Shown: positions 45,741 to 56,169, counted from the first letter of the stretch. The stretch is 64,000 nucleotides of DNA from Ephydatia muelleri (GCA_013339895.1 JABACO010000007.1:11687477-11751476); one strand, 5' to 3'. Notes: a model not told the origin generated them from the letters alone. Program-made: numbers and translations.

Positions 45741-46529
45741 ACAGAAGGTGGAGGCAGGTAACTTTTATATACAGTAGTATGGTGATGATTGATTATAACA
45801 AGACTAGTATGTTTGTGAATGCTTGTAGTACATGTACATGCATGAAGTGGATTTTGTGTGTGACTTGTACTGCTTTTGAACTTGTACAATGTAACTATGA
45901 TTAAATCATGGATCTTTGATTAATCAGTAGGCTGAAGACACATCCAATACACGAGGGCATGGGGCAGGACTACAGGCATTGAACACACTCTTTCCCTCCC
46001 CTTAGTGTGAGTAGTGACTCCTCACCATCATTCTACATCAGGATTTTCCATTGATTGGTACACACAGTACCTAGCTTGGGTCACATCCATTGTGGGTAGG
46101 CAGCATGCAGTTAGGCTTTCTGTAATGAAACCTTTTATTAAGCACTATACCATAATTGGATGTTTTTTTAGTATAATGAGAAGAGAAGGCTAACGCAAAT
46201 GAGCCTCGTTTTATTCTGCAGTTGATGAAGCATGCTTGTGAAAAAGGATGTTGATAGTTGATGAAACTTGTGATACCGACAGATCCATGAGTATTTCCAT
46301 AAAATATTATGACTGTATGTGAGTTTAAAGGATCGAGAATCACAAAATCTGCCACCATCGATTGCCTGGATTTGCCATTGATTGAGGTACATGTACCTAG
46401 TTGGCTGGATCACATTCTCTGCTCTACCACCATCTCCATATCTCTTCCCTTCTTTCAGTCACCCTGTTCTCCATTGTGCATCGCCAAGCATGTGCATGGA
46501 GGCGGTGATAAGAATTTGTATGTTTTGTT
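45741..46529. other. Non-coding spacer before right arm
   Basis: Open frames near 46309-46585 show no domain. Nothing else recognised. Confidence 0.4.
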
Positions 46530-46721
46530 CCTTACCAGGGCAATGCAACTCGATTGTATTCTGCCAGTCAGATAGGTCACTGTGATGTACAGTGTAGTAC
46601 AGAGCTTGTTGGGAGCGCTACACATATAAAATTATCTCCCTTTGTACAAAAATGTTTACATCTGACTGTGCATACACTCACTTCCACTAGTCCTCTGGTT
46701 ATAATAACACTTGTATTTCAG

Positions 46722-46820
46722 GATGGTAAAAGTCCACTACAGATCGCAAGTTTTAATGGACATCTTTACATAGTGAGAGCACTAATTGAAGCAAGAGCTA
46801 ATATCACTCCAGCTGATAAG
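46722..46820 (+). pseudogene. Single ankyrin-repeat exon (right)
   Basis: 99 bases from a tttcag acceptor to a GTAGGT donor encode DGKSPLQIASFNGHLYIVR and the rest of one ankyrin repeat. In the following copy at 46905-46974 the same repeat has lost 29 bases and its frame. That breaks the gene. Confidence 0.6.
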
Positions 46821-46904
46821 GTAGGTACTGTATCTTTATAATCAGTGTCATTGCATAACTTTGTACTGGTATGTTCTCTGGTGATGACCACATTTGTATT
46901 GCAG

Positions 46905-46974
46905 GATGGTTTGAGCCTACTAAACATAGTGAAAGCATTAATTGAAGCAGAAGCTGATATTAGTCAGGCCAAAG
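46905..46974 (+). pseudogene. Shortened ankyrin exon
   Basis: Acceptor attgcag and donor GTAAGT are retained, but the exon is 70 instead of 99 bases. It lacks the central HL-type turn and is out of frame with its neighbours. Confidence 0.6.
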
Positions 46975-47614
46975 GTAAGTACTGTATTTGTAACAGAGCC
47001 ATTTCATAATCTGTGTATTGGTGCATGTGGGGGAACATGTAGCTCAAAGATTGTTATTGTAATCTATAACATTAAATGAATAGTTTGAACTAATTTGCTC
47101 AATGAACTGTAATTAAAATTCCCCAGCAGATAATGTGTAATGAAAGATATTGTACAGTACATGGAAAATAAGATGCAGCATAAGATGATGCAAATATGGC
47201 ATTGCATGCCATTTATATCATATGCACCCACCCGTCCAATTGCAAATTGACACATAATTTCTTCTTGGAATTTTTAAAATCTTTCCATATACATACCTTC
47301 CATTGGTTAGGGTCTAAACCAGTGAACCAGACTATAAAATGTTATGTCAGAGCACAGGCCTATGGCACTCTTAAATTACAAGCATGCACACTAGAAGGGC
47401 ATTATGTATAAATGTGCTCCAGTGGTATTCTGGTGTTCTGTGGGCTATAGTTTTAGTGTGATGAAAGGTGTGTTGGGTAGTATAAATTCAGTTCATAATT
47501 GACTCGCTCAAAATCACAGTATGGCTGAATGTAGATTGAGAAATGTTGATATGTAATCTGTATGTACATCATCTATGATGATATTCACTTGTCAATGTAA
47601 TGTGTAATCCTCAG

Positions 47615-47712
47615 AAGGGAACTTGAAGACAGCCATGAATATTGCAGTGGAGAAAGACCACAAAGATATCATACAAATATTGAAGACCAATCAGAGCAAG
47701 GTGATGTGTTGA
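47615..47712 (+). pseudogene. Ankyrin-repeat last exon (right)
   Basis: After a tcctcag acceptor: NLKTAMNIAVEKDHKDIIQI and LKTNQSK, then VMC and TGA. Counterpart of 37905-38001. Confidence 0.6.
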
Positions 47713-48230
47713 TTAAACAATTGGATATGCAATTACGGTCCTTCTACAAATTGGGGACGCTGAAAAAAAAAAGCATAATTTAGGGGTTTTGAGTAATAGA
47801 GGGAGTGTGGGTGCTGCAAGTTCTCCCATTAATTAGGCTCCAGAAGGTAAAGTATTTGACATCCCAAAAGTCCATGAAATCACGTATCTTATGCTAGTTA
47901 GTTGTATACATTGTCATAAATAGATGCTTTTGCAGTAAATCAAGAATCCTTAGTTAAATTTGTTACGGTGTGGTCATAATGCCCTTCTTTTAGGACGAAA
48001 GGGGTACTTCATGCATTGCCTTACTGCTTGCTGGTAACTCGCCTTTTTGCAAATGGTTAAATATCTTTTTTTGGAAATTATCAATGCCAAGTCACAAGTG
48101 CATGGTGTATTTTGCCTATAAACACTATGCACAGAGTAATTTACCGGTCGTTATTCAGACAATAAGACTTGTGTAGGGGTCAAATTGATGTCATTAATTG
48201 CTTGATTTTTATCTGACAAAATTAGATATT

Positions 48231-48482
48231 TGGGACAGTTTCCGCGAAAATTGCCCCACGGTTAAAATGTTATAAAAATGCATCGCGTTTGAATCGCTAT
48301 ACCTTCCCAACGGATAACGCTATCGACTTTCTATTTTCAACACTGCATAGAGAAATGGTGTAGTGTGAAGTGTTGAAAATAGGAAGTCGATAGCGTTATC
48401 CGTTGGGAAGTTATAGCGATTCAAACGCGATGCATTTTTATAACATTTTAACCGTGGGGCAATATTCGCGGAAACTGTCCCA
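48231..48482. mobile_element. Full-length short foldback element, 252 bp
   Basis: TGGGACAGTT...AACTGTCCCA with almost perfect inverted arms of ~120 bases (gttaaaatgttataaaaatg and so on). The equivalent position in the left arm (around 37395-37405, inverted) lacks it. The insertion therefore happened after the arms duplicated, or was lost from the left. Confidence 0.92.
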
Positions 48483-48491
48483 TTTAATATA

Positions 48492-48620
48492 ATGGCACAA
48501 CTTTGTAGCGTGAGGCAACAGAAGATACAACAGCTCCGTGATATGAATCAAAAGATGGAACGAAAAGAACAACAGCTTCATGACATTAAAAACAAACAAA
48601 ACAACAGCTTAATGACATAA
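48492..48620 (+). pseudogene. Coiled-coil segment (right), truncated
   Basis: MAQLCSVRQQKIQQLRDMNQ followed by QQLHDIKNK, then an early stop. Counterpart of 37187-37393. Confidence 0.4.
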
Positions 48621-48664
48621 AGCAACAGAAGGAACAAACAGAACAGAGCTGAAGAAGCAAATTG

Positions 48665-48800
48665 ATGCTTCTGATACGTCGCTACTATGATTGTGCAAGG
48701 CACCAAAATACATTAAACAGTGAAATGGTGTCGGAAGTGTTGAAAATCGGAAGTCGATAGCGTTAACCGTTCGTAAGTTTGGGTTTTATGTCATAAACAA
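48665..48800. repeat. Foldback half-arm upstream of gene B (right)
   Basis: Contains tgttgaaaatcggaagtcg and atagcgttaaccgttcg, plus ctatgattgtgcaaggcacc, a half-arm of the long foldback family. Duplicated with gene B. Confidence 0.75.
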
Positions 48801-48935
48801 GTGCATAAATCCACAAGGGTCAATATCTCGTAGAACGTTCCATATAAATGCACGGTGCTTACAGTTTGACAGTATAAAACATTCATATGCATCATACTAT
48901 CGCAATGAATATGGCGTCATGAACAAGAACCATTA

Positions 48936-48943
48936 TGACGTCA
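48936..48943 (+). promoter_or_regulatory. CRE-type site upstream of gene B (right)
   Basis: Perfect TGACGTCA 61 bases before the ATG at 48997, with a taaatata stretch between. Conserved at the same place in the left arm. Confidence 0.5.
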
Positions 48944-48996
48944 TACATACTAAATATAACAATCAATATAGTACGTATGCAATACGAAAGTTAGAA

Positions 48997-49416
48997 ATGG
49001 CTACACCCTCACAAGCAGAACAGGGGTCTGGAGGTCCTACGCCAAGTTCTACGGCATCGGCATGCATGACAGAGCTGATGAAGCTGATCGGATTACCTGA
49101 TTCTACGTTTGATAAGACCGGTGAATTGACTCTTGCGTTCGATTCACTGACCGTAACGTTCATAAGCCACGGGGCACACTCCATCTCTGCCGTCAGCTAT
49201 GTTGGTGAACTCGCCAAAAAAGGAGACGCGAGGAAGTTGTTGGAATTAAACTTTATACCCGGCATATCGCGGTTCGCCATCGAACCCAACTCCAGTCGCG
49301 TCGTCTCCGTCCATGACTGGGATACCAGTAAAATATCTCCAAGCGAGTTTATCAAAGGCGTGGAGGCTTTCGTGAATCGTGTGGAGAGTGGTCAAAAGAC
49401 TCTAGCAACGAAGTAA
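48997..49416 (+). CDS. CesT/Tir-chaperone-like protein, gene B (intact copy)
   Basis: 139 residues from ATG 48997 (MATPSQAEQGSG), intronless. An ATG further upstream in frame at 48919 would add 26 residues overlapping the CRE site and is less likely. After a low-complexity N-terminus comes helix MTELMKLIGLPDS, then D-x-TGELTLAFDSLTVTFISHGAHSI, a KLLELNFIP segment near residue 86, FAIEPNSSRVVSV, and a final helix SEFIKGVEAFVNRVESGQ. The order and spacing match gene A (WDT-x-K-[IV]-S, LTL-x-F, SI-x-AV, K-LLE-x-NF) and the bacterial type III secretion chaperone pattern. An AATAAA signal follows at 49472. Strong conservation of the frame between arms despite flanking divergence supports selection. 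Physiological role unknown. Confidence 0.8.
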   Translation: MATPSQAEQGSGGPTPSSTASACMTELMKLIGLPDSTFDKTGELTLAFDSLTVTFISHGAHSISAVSYVGELAKKGDARKLLELNFIPGISRFAIEPNSSRVVSVHDWDTSKISPSEFIKGVEAFVNRVESGQKTLATK

Positions 49417-49471
49417 AACGTATACACTTATCCCTCGTGTTGTATACTTAAAGGTGTACTGTATATGTGAT

Positions 49472-49477
49472 AATAAA
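49472..49477 (+). terminator. Polyadenylation signal of gene B
   Basis: AATAAA 56 bases after the stop codon, in an A/T-rich 3' UTR. Confidence 0.5.
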
Positions 49478-50294
49478 CTTCACTTGCTGTATTCGCTATA
49501 TTGACGTGCATAAAGAACCATGCAAATACTGCGCACACGACATACTGCGCATTTGGATGTCTGAAACTGTATCATTTACAAAATTAAAGCCATCTGTCTT
49601 CACTGATGCTGACGGGAGAGGCGTTAACCCTTCTCACGTCAGCGACAAACATGACGAAAAGAAGCTCGTAGGCCGGTGGAAGCATTTGTAGAGTGTTTAG
49701 GCCAGCGGAGAGCAGGGGGGGTTGGAGGGAGATGGGTGGCGACCAGCCTCAAAATTAATTGCTACGCTGGCCATCATCATTCATGAATATTATTTCTGGT
49801 TTGACGTCATAAGGTCCATAGCCAAAACTTCTATTCTTGGTCTTATTTAGTATTATGGCAACTCATCATGCATGGCTACATGGAGATATGACATCTCATG
49901 CAATCCCATGATCATTAGTTTTGACGAGAAGAGGGGAGGGGGGGTTGGTGGGGAGCAAGCTCCTTCCCATCCCTGATCCGCCGTGTCATCATACATCAGT
50001 ATCCGGGCATTCATACATCAGTATCCGGGCCTTCATGCATCATTATCTGGGCATCCTCTACACAAGGCTAGCATGCCGTGCTTAGCGCGCGTTGGTGATG
50101 TGCGCATGTACTCGTACAGAAGAGGATGAAGGTGTATAGAGAGATAATCGCTCACAAAGGCATACGGCAAACAGGCGAGGGAGGCTTCGTCTCTTAATAT
50201 TTCTATAGTAGCTTAATTGAATTATAGATAGACAGGATCAGATTAAAAGTAAACAGGTATATAGTATACGTACACTAGCTGTGTTCTGGTTGGT
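49478..50294. other. Duplicated non-coding block between B and A
   Basis: Matches 35469-36245 inverted. It includes a tatccgggc-type short repeat near 49995-50055. No gene. Confidence 0.55.
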
Positions 50295-50750
50295 TTATGC
50301 AAACAGAGCTTGGCCGCGCTCGGCCGAGTTTATGAACTCTTCCAAACATTTAGAAAACTCCTCCACAGAAACCTTTGTCGTGTCCCAACTGCCCACCATC
50401 ACCAAGCGGTCAGATCCCGGCTCCAAAGCGAACTGTCCACCCCCGTGATGCATGGGGACGAAATTCCATTCAAGGAGCTTCTTCATGTTGTCCTCATCCT
50501 TGCCGATCACACCAATTAAAGTTACAGCGGCAATACTGTCTGACCCTTGGCAGACAAATGTCAGCACTAAGGGGTCACCTGGCTGTCCGTTGGAATTTCC
50601 AAACGACAATGTCAACTGTCCTTCTCCGTCCATTCTGGTATCGCTCATTCCGATGCTTCGACAAAAGGCAGCTATGAATTGACAATTGCGTGGCTCCTGC
50701 TGGTGCTTCAATACCTCGCAATAGCGCACTCCAAGGCCTCTCAGAGCCAT
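50295..50750 (-). CDS. CesT/Tir-chaperone-like protein, gene A (right copy)
   Basis: 151 residues from ATG 50750, intronless, same length as the left copy. Differences are scattered substitutions (FCRSIGMSDT for FLRSIGMSNT, VCQGSDSIAAVTLIGVIGKDED for ICHGSDSIDAVTFIGLIGKNED) with no indel or stop, which suggests that both copies remain functional. It shares the chaperone-like pattern: KLLEWNF, HGGGQFALEPGSDRL and a FSKCLEEFINSAERGQ terminal helix. The upstream region corresponds to the left copy. Antisense frames over this gene are shadows. Confidence 0.82.
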   Translation of the reverse strand: MALRGLGVRYCEVLKHQQEPRNCQFIAAFCRSIGMSDTRMDGEGQLTLSFGNSNGQPGDPLVLTFVCQGSDSIAAVTLIGVIGKDEDNMKKLLEWNFVPMHHGGGQFALEPGSDRLVMVGSWDTTKVSVEEFSKCLEEFINSAERGQALFA

Positions 50751-51470
50751 TGTTGAGATCAGCTACAATGACCAATGAATGGGGTCATTGATTCTTAATA
50801 TAACTAACGATGACGCAATATAAATGTTTGTTAAAAAACAACGCAAAGTACTAGGCATAATGCGTGGGCGTCAATGTCTGTGGGGTGAGGGGTTCGACCC
50901 CTCCCACCCCCACGCCATACAGTGAGTTACGTAATTGCAGTTATTTGGCACTGTGAATCGATTAGAAATAAATCGATTGGCATTTTGTGATGGGCAGTCC
51001 ATAGATAGTATACTATCTATGGGCAGTCGATTCGGTCATAGATAGTAGAGGATCTCCTCTATTATCTATGATTCGGTACTCCAAACAATGGATGATATAC
51101 AGCGTGAGCGTCATATGATACTGTTGCCATTACTGTGCGTCTCAATTAAAAATTGAGTTCTCAAAAAGTTGAAAAGTAAATGTTGAGGACGGATAAAGTG
51201 GACAAAGTCGGAGGGGTGGTAAGTAATTTACATCATTCTATGAACAGATCAAAAGATAAGCCGGCAGGTGGGCGTTAGAAAAGTATGAAAGTCATATGCA
51301 GGAACAGCGAGTCATTAGGCGCAGGCGTACCAACGGCATTTCGCTGAAAAGTTCAACTTTGGTCACTTCTTGTGGCAGTATCAAGGAGCGTGCTGACACG
51401 GAGCGTGTTCACCCAGAAACAATATATCGTTCAAATTGGTAAGAGATAGGTAAGTACGACGGGGAGTGTA

Positions 51471-51594
51471 AATATAGTAAGCCCGGACGGAAAAGGGAGA
51501 CGAGCGCAGCTATTGTGGTATAGTCTTCATTTTACATTCCATACTCGTACTTCATTCTTCCCGGCGGTGCTTCCTCATTTAATGGTAGAAACAC
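51471..51594. other. Right-arm junction DNA
   Basis: Short unique stretch joining the two duplicated blocks; in the left arm the same position holds ~4.7 kb (28431-33160). Confidence 0.6.
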
Positions 51595-52050
51595 AAGTTC
51601 TTACGTATACCATACTGCATTCAGTCGGGTCAACGTTGGTTCATACCTGTACGGCTGTACTCGCAGGCTCGCAGCTGTTGCTGATTCGTTTCCATTATGC
51701 ATATTTAGAGCGCATCTTTTTTTCTTTCAGGCCATGCCAAAGCCATGCAACCACCCCTCCCACTTTCTTCTGACTACTTTTGCAGTCCTCAAAATTTACT
51801 TAACTTTTTGAGAACTCGATTTGTAATTTATTCGCATGTATTTAGAGACGGACAGTACCTACAGTCAGAGCTGTACATGCATAGAGATCGAATTCATCGA
51901 TTGTCCACCATATGTATGTCGGTGCTTTCTACTAATGTGCTAATTAGGCGATGAATCACGTTGGACCCCCTTGTCATGTGCCCTGCTTCAGTGTAAGTAT
52001 AAATATGAAACCAGGTAATTTTGGGGTTCAAAGTGCGCTCTGGTTTGGCA
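51595..52050 (-). repeat. Outer block of inverted duplication, right copy
   Basis: Inverse of 28015-28430: ctgcattcag...tcaacgttggttcatacc through gtgcgctctggttt. Confidence 0.8.
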
Positions 52051-52553
52051 TTAGTTTTTGGAAAAATGGTGACTGATATCACAAATCTGATTGCATATCT
52101 ATGTTGATAAACTATATGCGAACATATATCGAAAGTGTGAAGTTGTCACGTGACTTTGTAATGTCGTTTGTGCAGCTTGTTCAATAAGCACGTTTTCGAT
52201 TGTTTCTCCACCATCGCTTAGTTACCACAGTTTGAAACTTGCGACTAAGAACCTGTTTAAATATGATTAATTCCTCTAGTTTTAGTCTCTTGATTCCACA
52301 TTCGACTGCAAGGAGTCCTTGATTTAGTTAATTGCAAAGGGGTGTGACAAGTAGAACTACTTGATGAATTTTCAGCAGAGCTCTGCAATAGTATATGGCA
52401 TCAATTAAACAGATAGAAACTTGCTGTCCACAACACACTCTAACACTGAAATGAAAAGTTACAATTTTCCTTTACATCACTGGTATGTTTACAACCTGTC
52501 CCTATTAAACACATAACGTTTTATGAACACATAATGAAAAGTTCATTGTGAAG
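52051..52553. other. Non-coding with a repeat fragment
   Basis: 52215-52420 is the inverse of the 25400-25610 / 62230-62400 repeat (caagtttcaaactgtggtaa). No gene. Confidence 0.5.
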
Positions 52554-52813
52554 TTAATGTTAAATCGCCGTCTACACGTAGACGCATATCATCTACGCGT
52601 AGACGATTTATATAGTATCGTATATATCAATGGAGTAAAGTTAAAAAATGCTACCTACCCACGTGTTTCTTGACCTGTTTAGATGGCTCAGTCAGAAAAT
52701 AAATATTTTTTGGAGAATATTAATACCCGAAAATTGCTCTGCAGTAGAGTCTACGGGTAGATGATTTTGAATGATTACGTCTACGTGTAGATGGTCCGTC
52801 GATTTAACATTAA
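52554..52813. mobile_element. TTAA-flanked MITE (252 bp plus duplications)
   Basis: TTAA at 52554-52557 and 52810-52813 flank TGTTAAATCG...CGATTTAACA. Inside each end are near-palindromic GTCTACRCGTAGAC blocks (ccgtctacacgtagacg, catctacgcgtagacg; gtctacgggtagatg, gtctacgtgtagatgg). A TTAA duplication fits piggyBac- or Kolobok-type transposition. No coding capacity. Confidence 0.88.
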
Positions 52814-53559
52814 GGTCCAAAACACGCAAGGGATGCACCATAAATATGTACAGTATTATTGCCTTTTATCTTGGAAAAATAGTATTATCTTAAAATCATC
52901 GAGATATGTTCCATGATTTTTTGTAGCTGCTACCATAATCATGAAGATTATTTCAAGTCAATACATAGGTGTACTTGTCGCGGCCTTCCTTGCATATGGC
53001 AATGTAACGCTTGAACTCATACGATATGATCTGCAGCCCGTCGGATAACAAGTCGCTAGATCCGCCAGCCCGCGGTTTGTCGCGGCGGTAATCACTGAAT
53101 AACTTTGGTGCAACGCTGAGGTGTATAGTGGCTCGTCAGGGCGTAGAAGGATGGTTAATGATTTCATGACACCAAATGCCTAATTATTTCATACCCTCGA
53201 GACAGCAATGTTGATGGGGGAACTAAACTACACTTATGCACAAATTACATAATGTTTAAAAATAATATTCCACGCCTCAAGTGTCGCCCCAGCTATGGCC
53301 GAGGCAGCTCCCCGGCCCTGCATATGACTCTCTTCAAATTGTGACGCGCTAGCTCCATAAATTCCTTAATTTAGTCTCCCCGGGATCGTTTCCAGTCACG
53401 ATGATGCTCGATTGCCGCTAAACGGTAACAGCCTATTACATCTACCTCATACGCTACATGTCTGAAATGTCTTCTATACATCTCTTCGTACGCACTGAGA
53501 TTCGGAGTATATTGTCCTACGAGATAATGACCCTAGTGGAGTTTATGCAAATGCTATAG
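52814..53559. other. Non-coding
   Basis: 53465-53540 resembles the repeat at 13085/27285. An open frame at 52958-53167 has no recognised domain. Confidence 0.4.
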
Positions 53560-53808
53560 CTTACGACCGATTAACGCTAGCAACTTCCTACTTTCAACAC
53601 TTCGTTCTACACCATTTCACTATGTGAAGATGTATTTTGGTGCCTTGCACAATCATAGTGCCGACGTTACAAGGCCTGATACCCCAGAAACTTCACATTT
53701 TTAGGTAGGAGCGTTCAAATCGCTTCAAATACGGTATTTACGTAGAGTTGTCCTGTCGCTATTGATTTGTTAGTTCGTTAATTTGTATCCTATTCGTTAC
53801 GGAGATGC

Positions 53809-55708
53809 TGTCACGGTAAATTTGGTCCGCCAGAAATTTTGGTCCCGGATCCAAAATTTTCAGGAAATATTGGTCCGGGCGGACCATAATTTCCTGGAAA
53901 AAATGGTCCAAATGGTCCGTGTAGTGATTATTGGGCCACGTGTCCGAAAAAACAGTTGAAGAAAGAAATGGAGAGCGACATTGTGGATGACCTGAGCGAG
54001 GATCTAATCCGCGACGTCTTTACGTACCTTTCCACAAATAAGTACCCAGAGGCGTCCTCCTGTTATCGGAAGAGAGTGATACGAAAAAAGGTGTTAAAGT
54101 TTTTTTATTTCCACAACGGCGAGCTGATGTACAAGCAGAAGTTAAAAGGAAATTAAGGTACGTATCAACGCCCCCTGTTGATGTATTTGGAGCTACGTGG
54201 AAAGCCTAGCATGACGTGATGGTGCGCCCTATTGATGTATTTGGAGCTACGTGGGAAGCCTAGCATGACGTGTTGGTGCGGTTTGAAACCCACTTTTGAA
54301 TAGCATTTATTTTCCATCAGGAGCCCAAATTTCACATATCAGTGATGTTGAGCATGATGGCTTAACCGCACCCAGTGATGTTGGATGTGATGGCACACAA
54401 ATCATCAGTCATGCTAAACCTGATGACCAACCCACCACAAGTGATATTGAGCCTAAAGACCTACTCCCCCTAAAAGATGCTGAATCTCCTGTCTTACTAT
54501 TTTGCTCCTGCAAAACACGTTGTGCTACTAAAAGATATCTGTGCAAGTTAAATCATTCATGCTGTGGACACTATTGCCATCCAGGTAAAAGTTGTTGTAA
54601 TATGGAAACAGCAAAACCGCAAGAAGTTGTAAATCTAAGTGCCAGTGAAGATGATGCCCAAAATGATTCTGTATGGATAAAAGTAGGAGAATCTGTGTTG
54701 CATAAGGAGGACAAAGTGGTATTGTCGAATAATGGATGGTTAACGGACAATATAGTACATGCAGCTCAACAGATTCTTAAACAAAGTCATCCTCACATAT
54801 TTGGCCTTCAAAACCCAATTCTTCAGAAAACAAATACCTTTGATGTGCAAAGAAACCCAGACTTTGTACAATGCCTGAATATCAGAGACAACCACTATCT
54901 GCTGCTTCAAGCATTCCAGACACCATAAATGTATACGATAACTTGAATGGCACATTAACTGAAACTTTGAAACAAATTATTGCAGATTTAATGCATTCTG
55001 CGGGAAAGCAAATCACAGTACAGTACGTGAATGTTCAGTACCAGAAGGGTTCGCAGGACTGTGGTTTATTTGCAATAGCCTTTGCCTGTGAAATTTGCTT
55101 TGGCAAAGATCCTCATCCGTTAAGTTTGTCCAATCCACAATGAGACAGCACTTAATAGAGGGACTAGAGCAAGGAAATATTTTTCCAATTCCATCAGCTG
55201 TACGACGACAAAGATCACAGGTGGTGCGTCAAGAGGTGTTTAAAATACTCTGCTCTTGCAGGATGCCTAATGATGGTAGAAAAATGATTCAATGTTCAAA
55301 GTGCAGAGAGTGGTATCACTTGAAATGCGTCTGAGTCGACAGGAAGTTTTTGAGACACACTGTGCCATGGTTCTGTGGTTGTAAATAAGCTGATCAGTTT
55401 AGTACTCAACGTAATCTATTGTACTCTGGTTTCATACTCTGTTATTACTCTGGTTTCATGGGATGAATGTATCAATTACTTTTCAAAATATTTGCATGTA
55501 CATGCATTGACACTTTCCACGGCAGACCATTATTTCCGGTAAAACTCACGGCTGGAAATTTTGGTACATACATATATACGCCAGTTAACGGACCAATATT
55601 TCCAACACGGACCATTATTTCCGGTAATATCGGTCCGGGCGGACCAAAATTCGTTGGAAATTTTGGTCCGCCCGGACCCAAATTTTCAGGACCAAAATTC
55701 CGGTGACA
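53809..55708 (+). mobile_element. Ginger-type DNA transposon, deletion derivative (1.9 kb)
   Basis: Ends are TGTCACGG...CCGGTGACA, fitting the TGTNR...YNACA termini described for Ginger1. Flanks are atgc (53805-53808) and atac (55709-55712), a 4 bp target duplication with one mismatch; the empty foldback copy at 26 kb reads atac here. Terminal ~110-200 bp are inverted-repeat regions full of ggtccg/cggacc and aattttggtcc words. A 58-60 bp tandem duplication (gatgtatttggagctacgt...) lies at 54177-54285. The integrase core is deleted, so the element is non-autonomous. Confidence 0.8.
53956..55400 (+). pseudogene. Ginger-type protein remnant: Ulp1-like protease plus PHD finger
   Basis: The first piece, 53956-54156, is LSEDLIRDVFTYLSTNKYPE followed by KRVIRKK...F-x-NGELMYKQK, the N-terminal region that normally precedes the integrase zinc domain in Ginger/GIN proteins. 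After a GTACGT donor and a ttttccatcag acceptor comes 54296-54928 with a Cys-rich CSCKTRCATKRYLC...CHPGKSCCN block and an Ulp1/C48 protease-like region starting WLTDNIVHAAQQIL. The catalytic His is at NHYLLLQ. After a frameshift near 54910 come VYDNLN (Asp) and the catalytic Cys in GSQDCGLFAIAFA (54871-55143). After a second frameshift comes a PHD-like finger LCSCRMPNDGRKMIQC-x-x-CREWYHLKC, then a TGA before the final FCGC. Integrase absent. Not functional as read. Confidence 0.78.
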
Positions 55709-56169
55709 ATACCGCTGTGCAAAGTTATAATGCACATTATCCCGCTCGATTCCGCCAAATCTTTTCCCCATACATTGAATTGGAAGCGGTTGGCCAAAAT
55801 GATTGGCGCGAAACGACCGAGATAATCAACTTCGCACAGCAGTATTTCCGTAATGGATGAAGCAATTAACGAACGGAATAAATCAATAGCGACTTACCGA
55901 ATTTGAAACGATTTGAACGCTCCTATACACTGTACCTAAAGATGTAGAGGCTTTGAACCAGACGGGGTATCGGACCTCGTAACGTTGGCACTATGATTGT
56001 GCAAGGCCCAAAACTAAACTTACACATTAGAGAAATGGTGTAGGACGAAGTTTAGAAAATAGGGAGTCGATAGCGTTAACCGTTGAGAAGTTATAGCAAT
56101 TTGAGTTTTATGTTATAAACATAAATACACAAGGGTCATTATCATGTAGAACGTTCCATATGTAAATCT

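Larger units (their letters stand above)
46530..51470 (-). repeat. Right arm of large inverted duplication
   Basis: Reverse-orientation counterpart of 33160-39530. Order from the inner end: ankyrin exons, coiled-coil start, gene B (plus), non-coding block, gene A (minus). A right-only insertion is the 252 bp foldback element at 48231-48482. The arm lacks the hAT derivative and the gene B MITE present in the left arm. Confidence 0.85.
53560..56160. mobile_element. Long foldback element interrupted by a Ginger element
   Basis: Left half 53560-53808 and right half 55709-56160 are arms of one foldback element: ttaacgctagcaacttcct and cttgcacaatcatagtgcc on the left, and their complements near 55985-56090 on the right. 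The Ginger-type element sits between them. With it removed, the two halves restore the layout of the element at 26001-26817. Confidence 0.75.

Noticed and set aside
50310..50682. Several plus-strand frames
   Set aside because: Antisense shadows of gene A, whose minus-strand frame is conserved in both arms.
50868..50932. Possible tRNA gene (ggttcgacccctcccac B-box-like, also at 33611-33660)
   Set aside because: A box B-like hairpin is present but no box A or cloverleaf could be built; the second copy is only the duplicated arm.
55561..55860. 99-codon frame across the right end of the Ginger element
   Set aside because: Gly/Pro-rich translation of the ggtccg terminal repeats running into foldback DNA.
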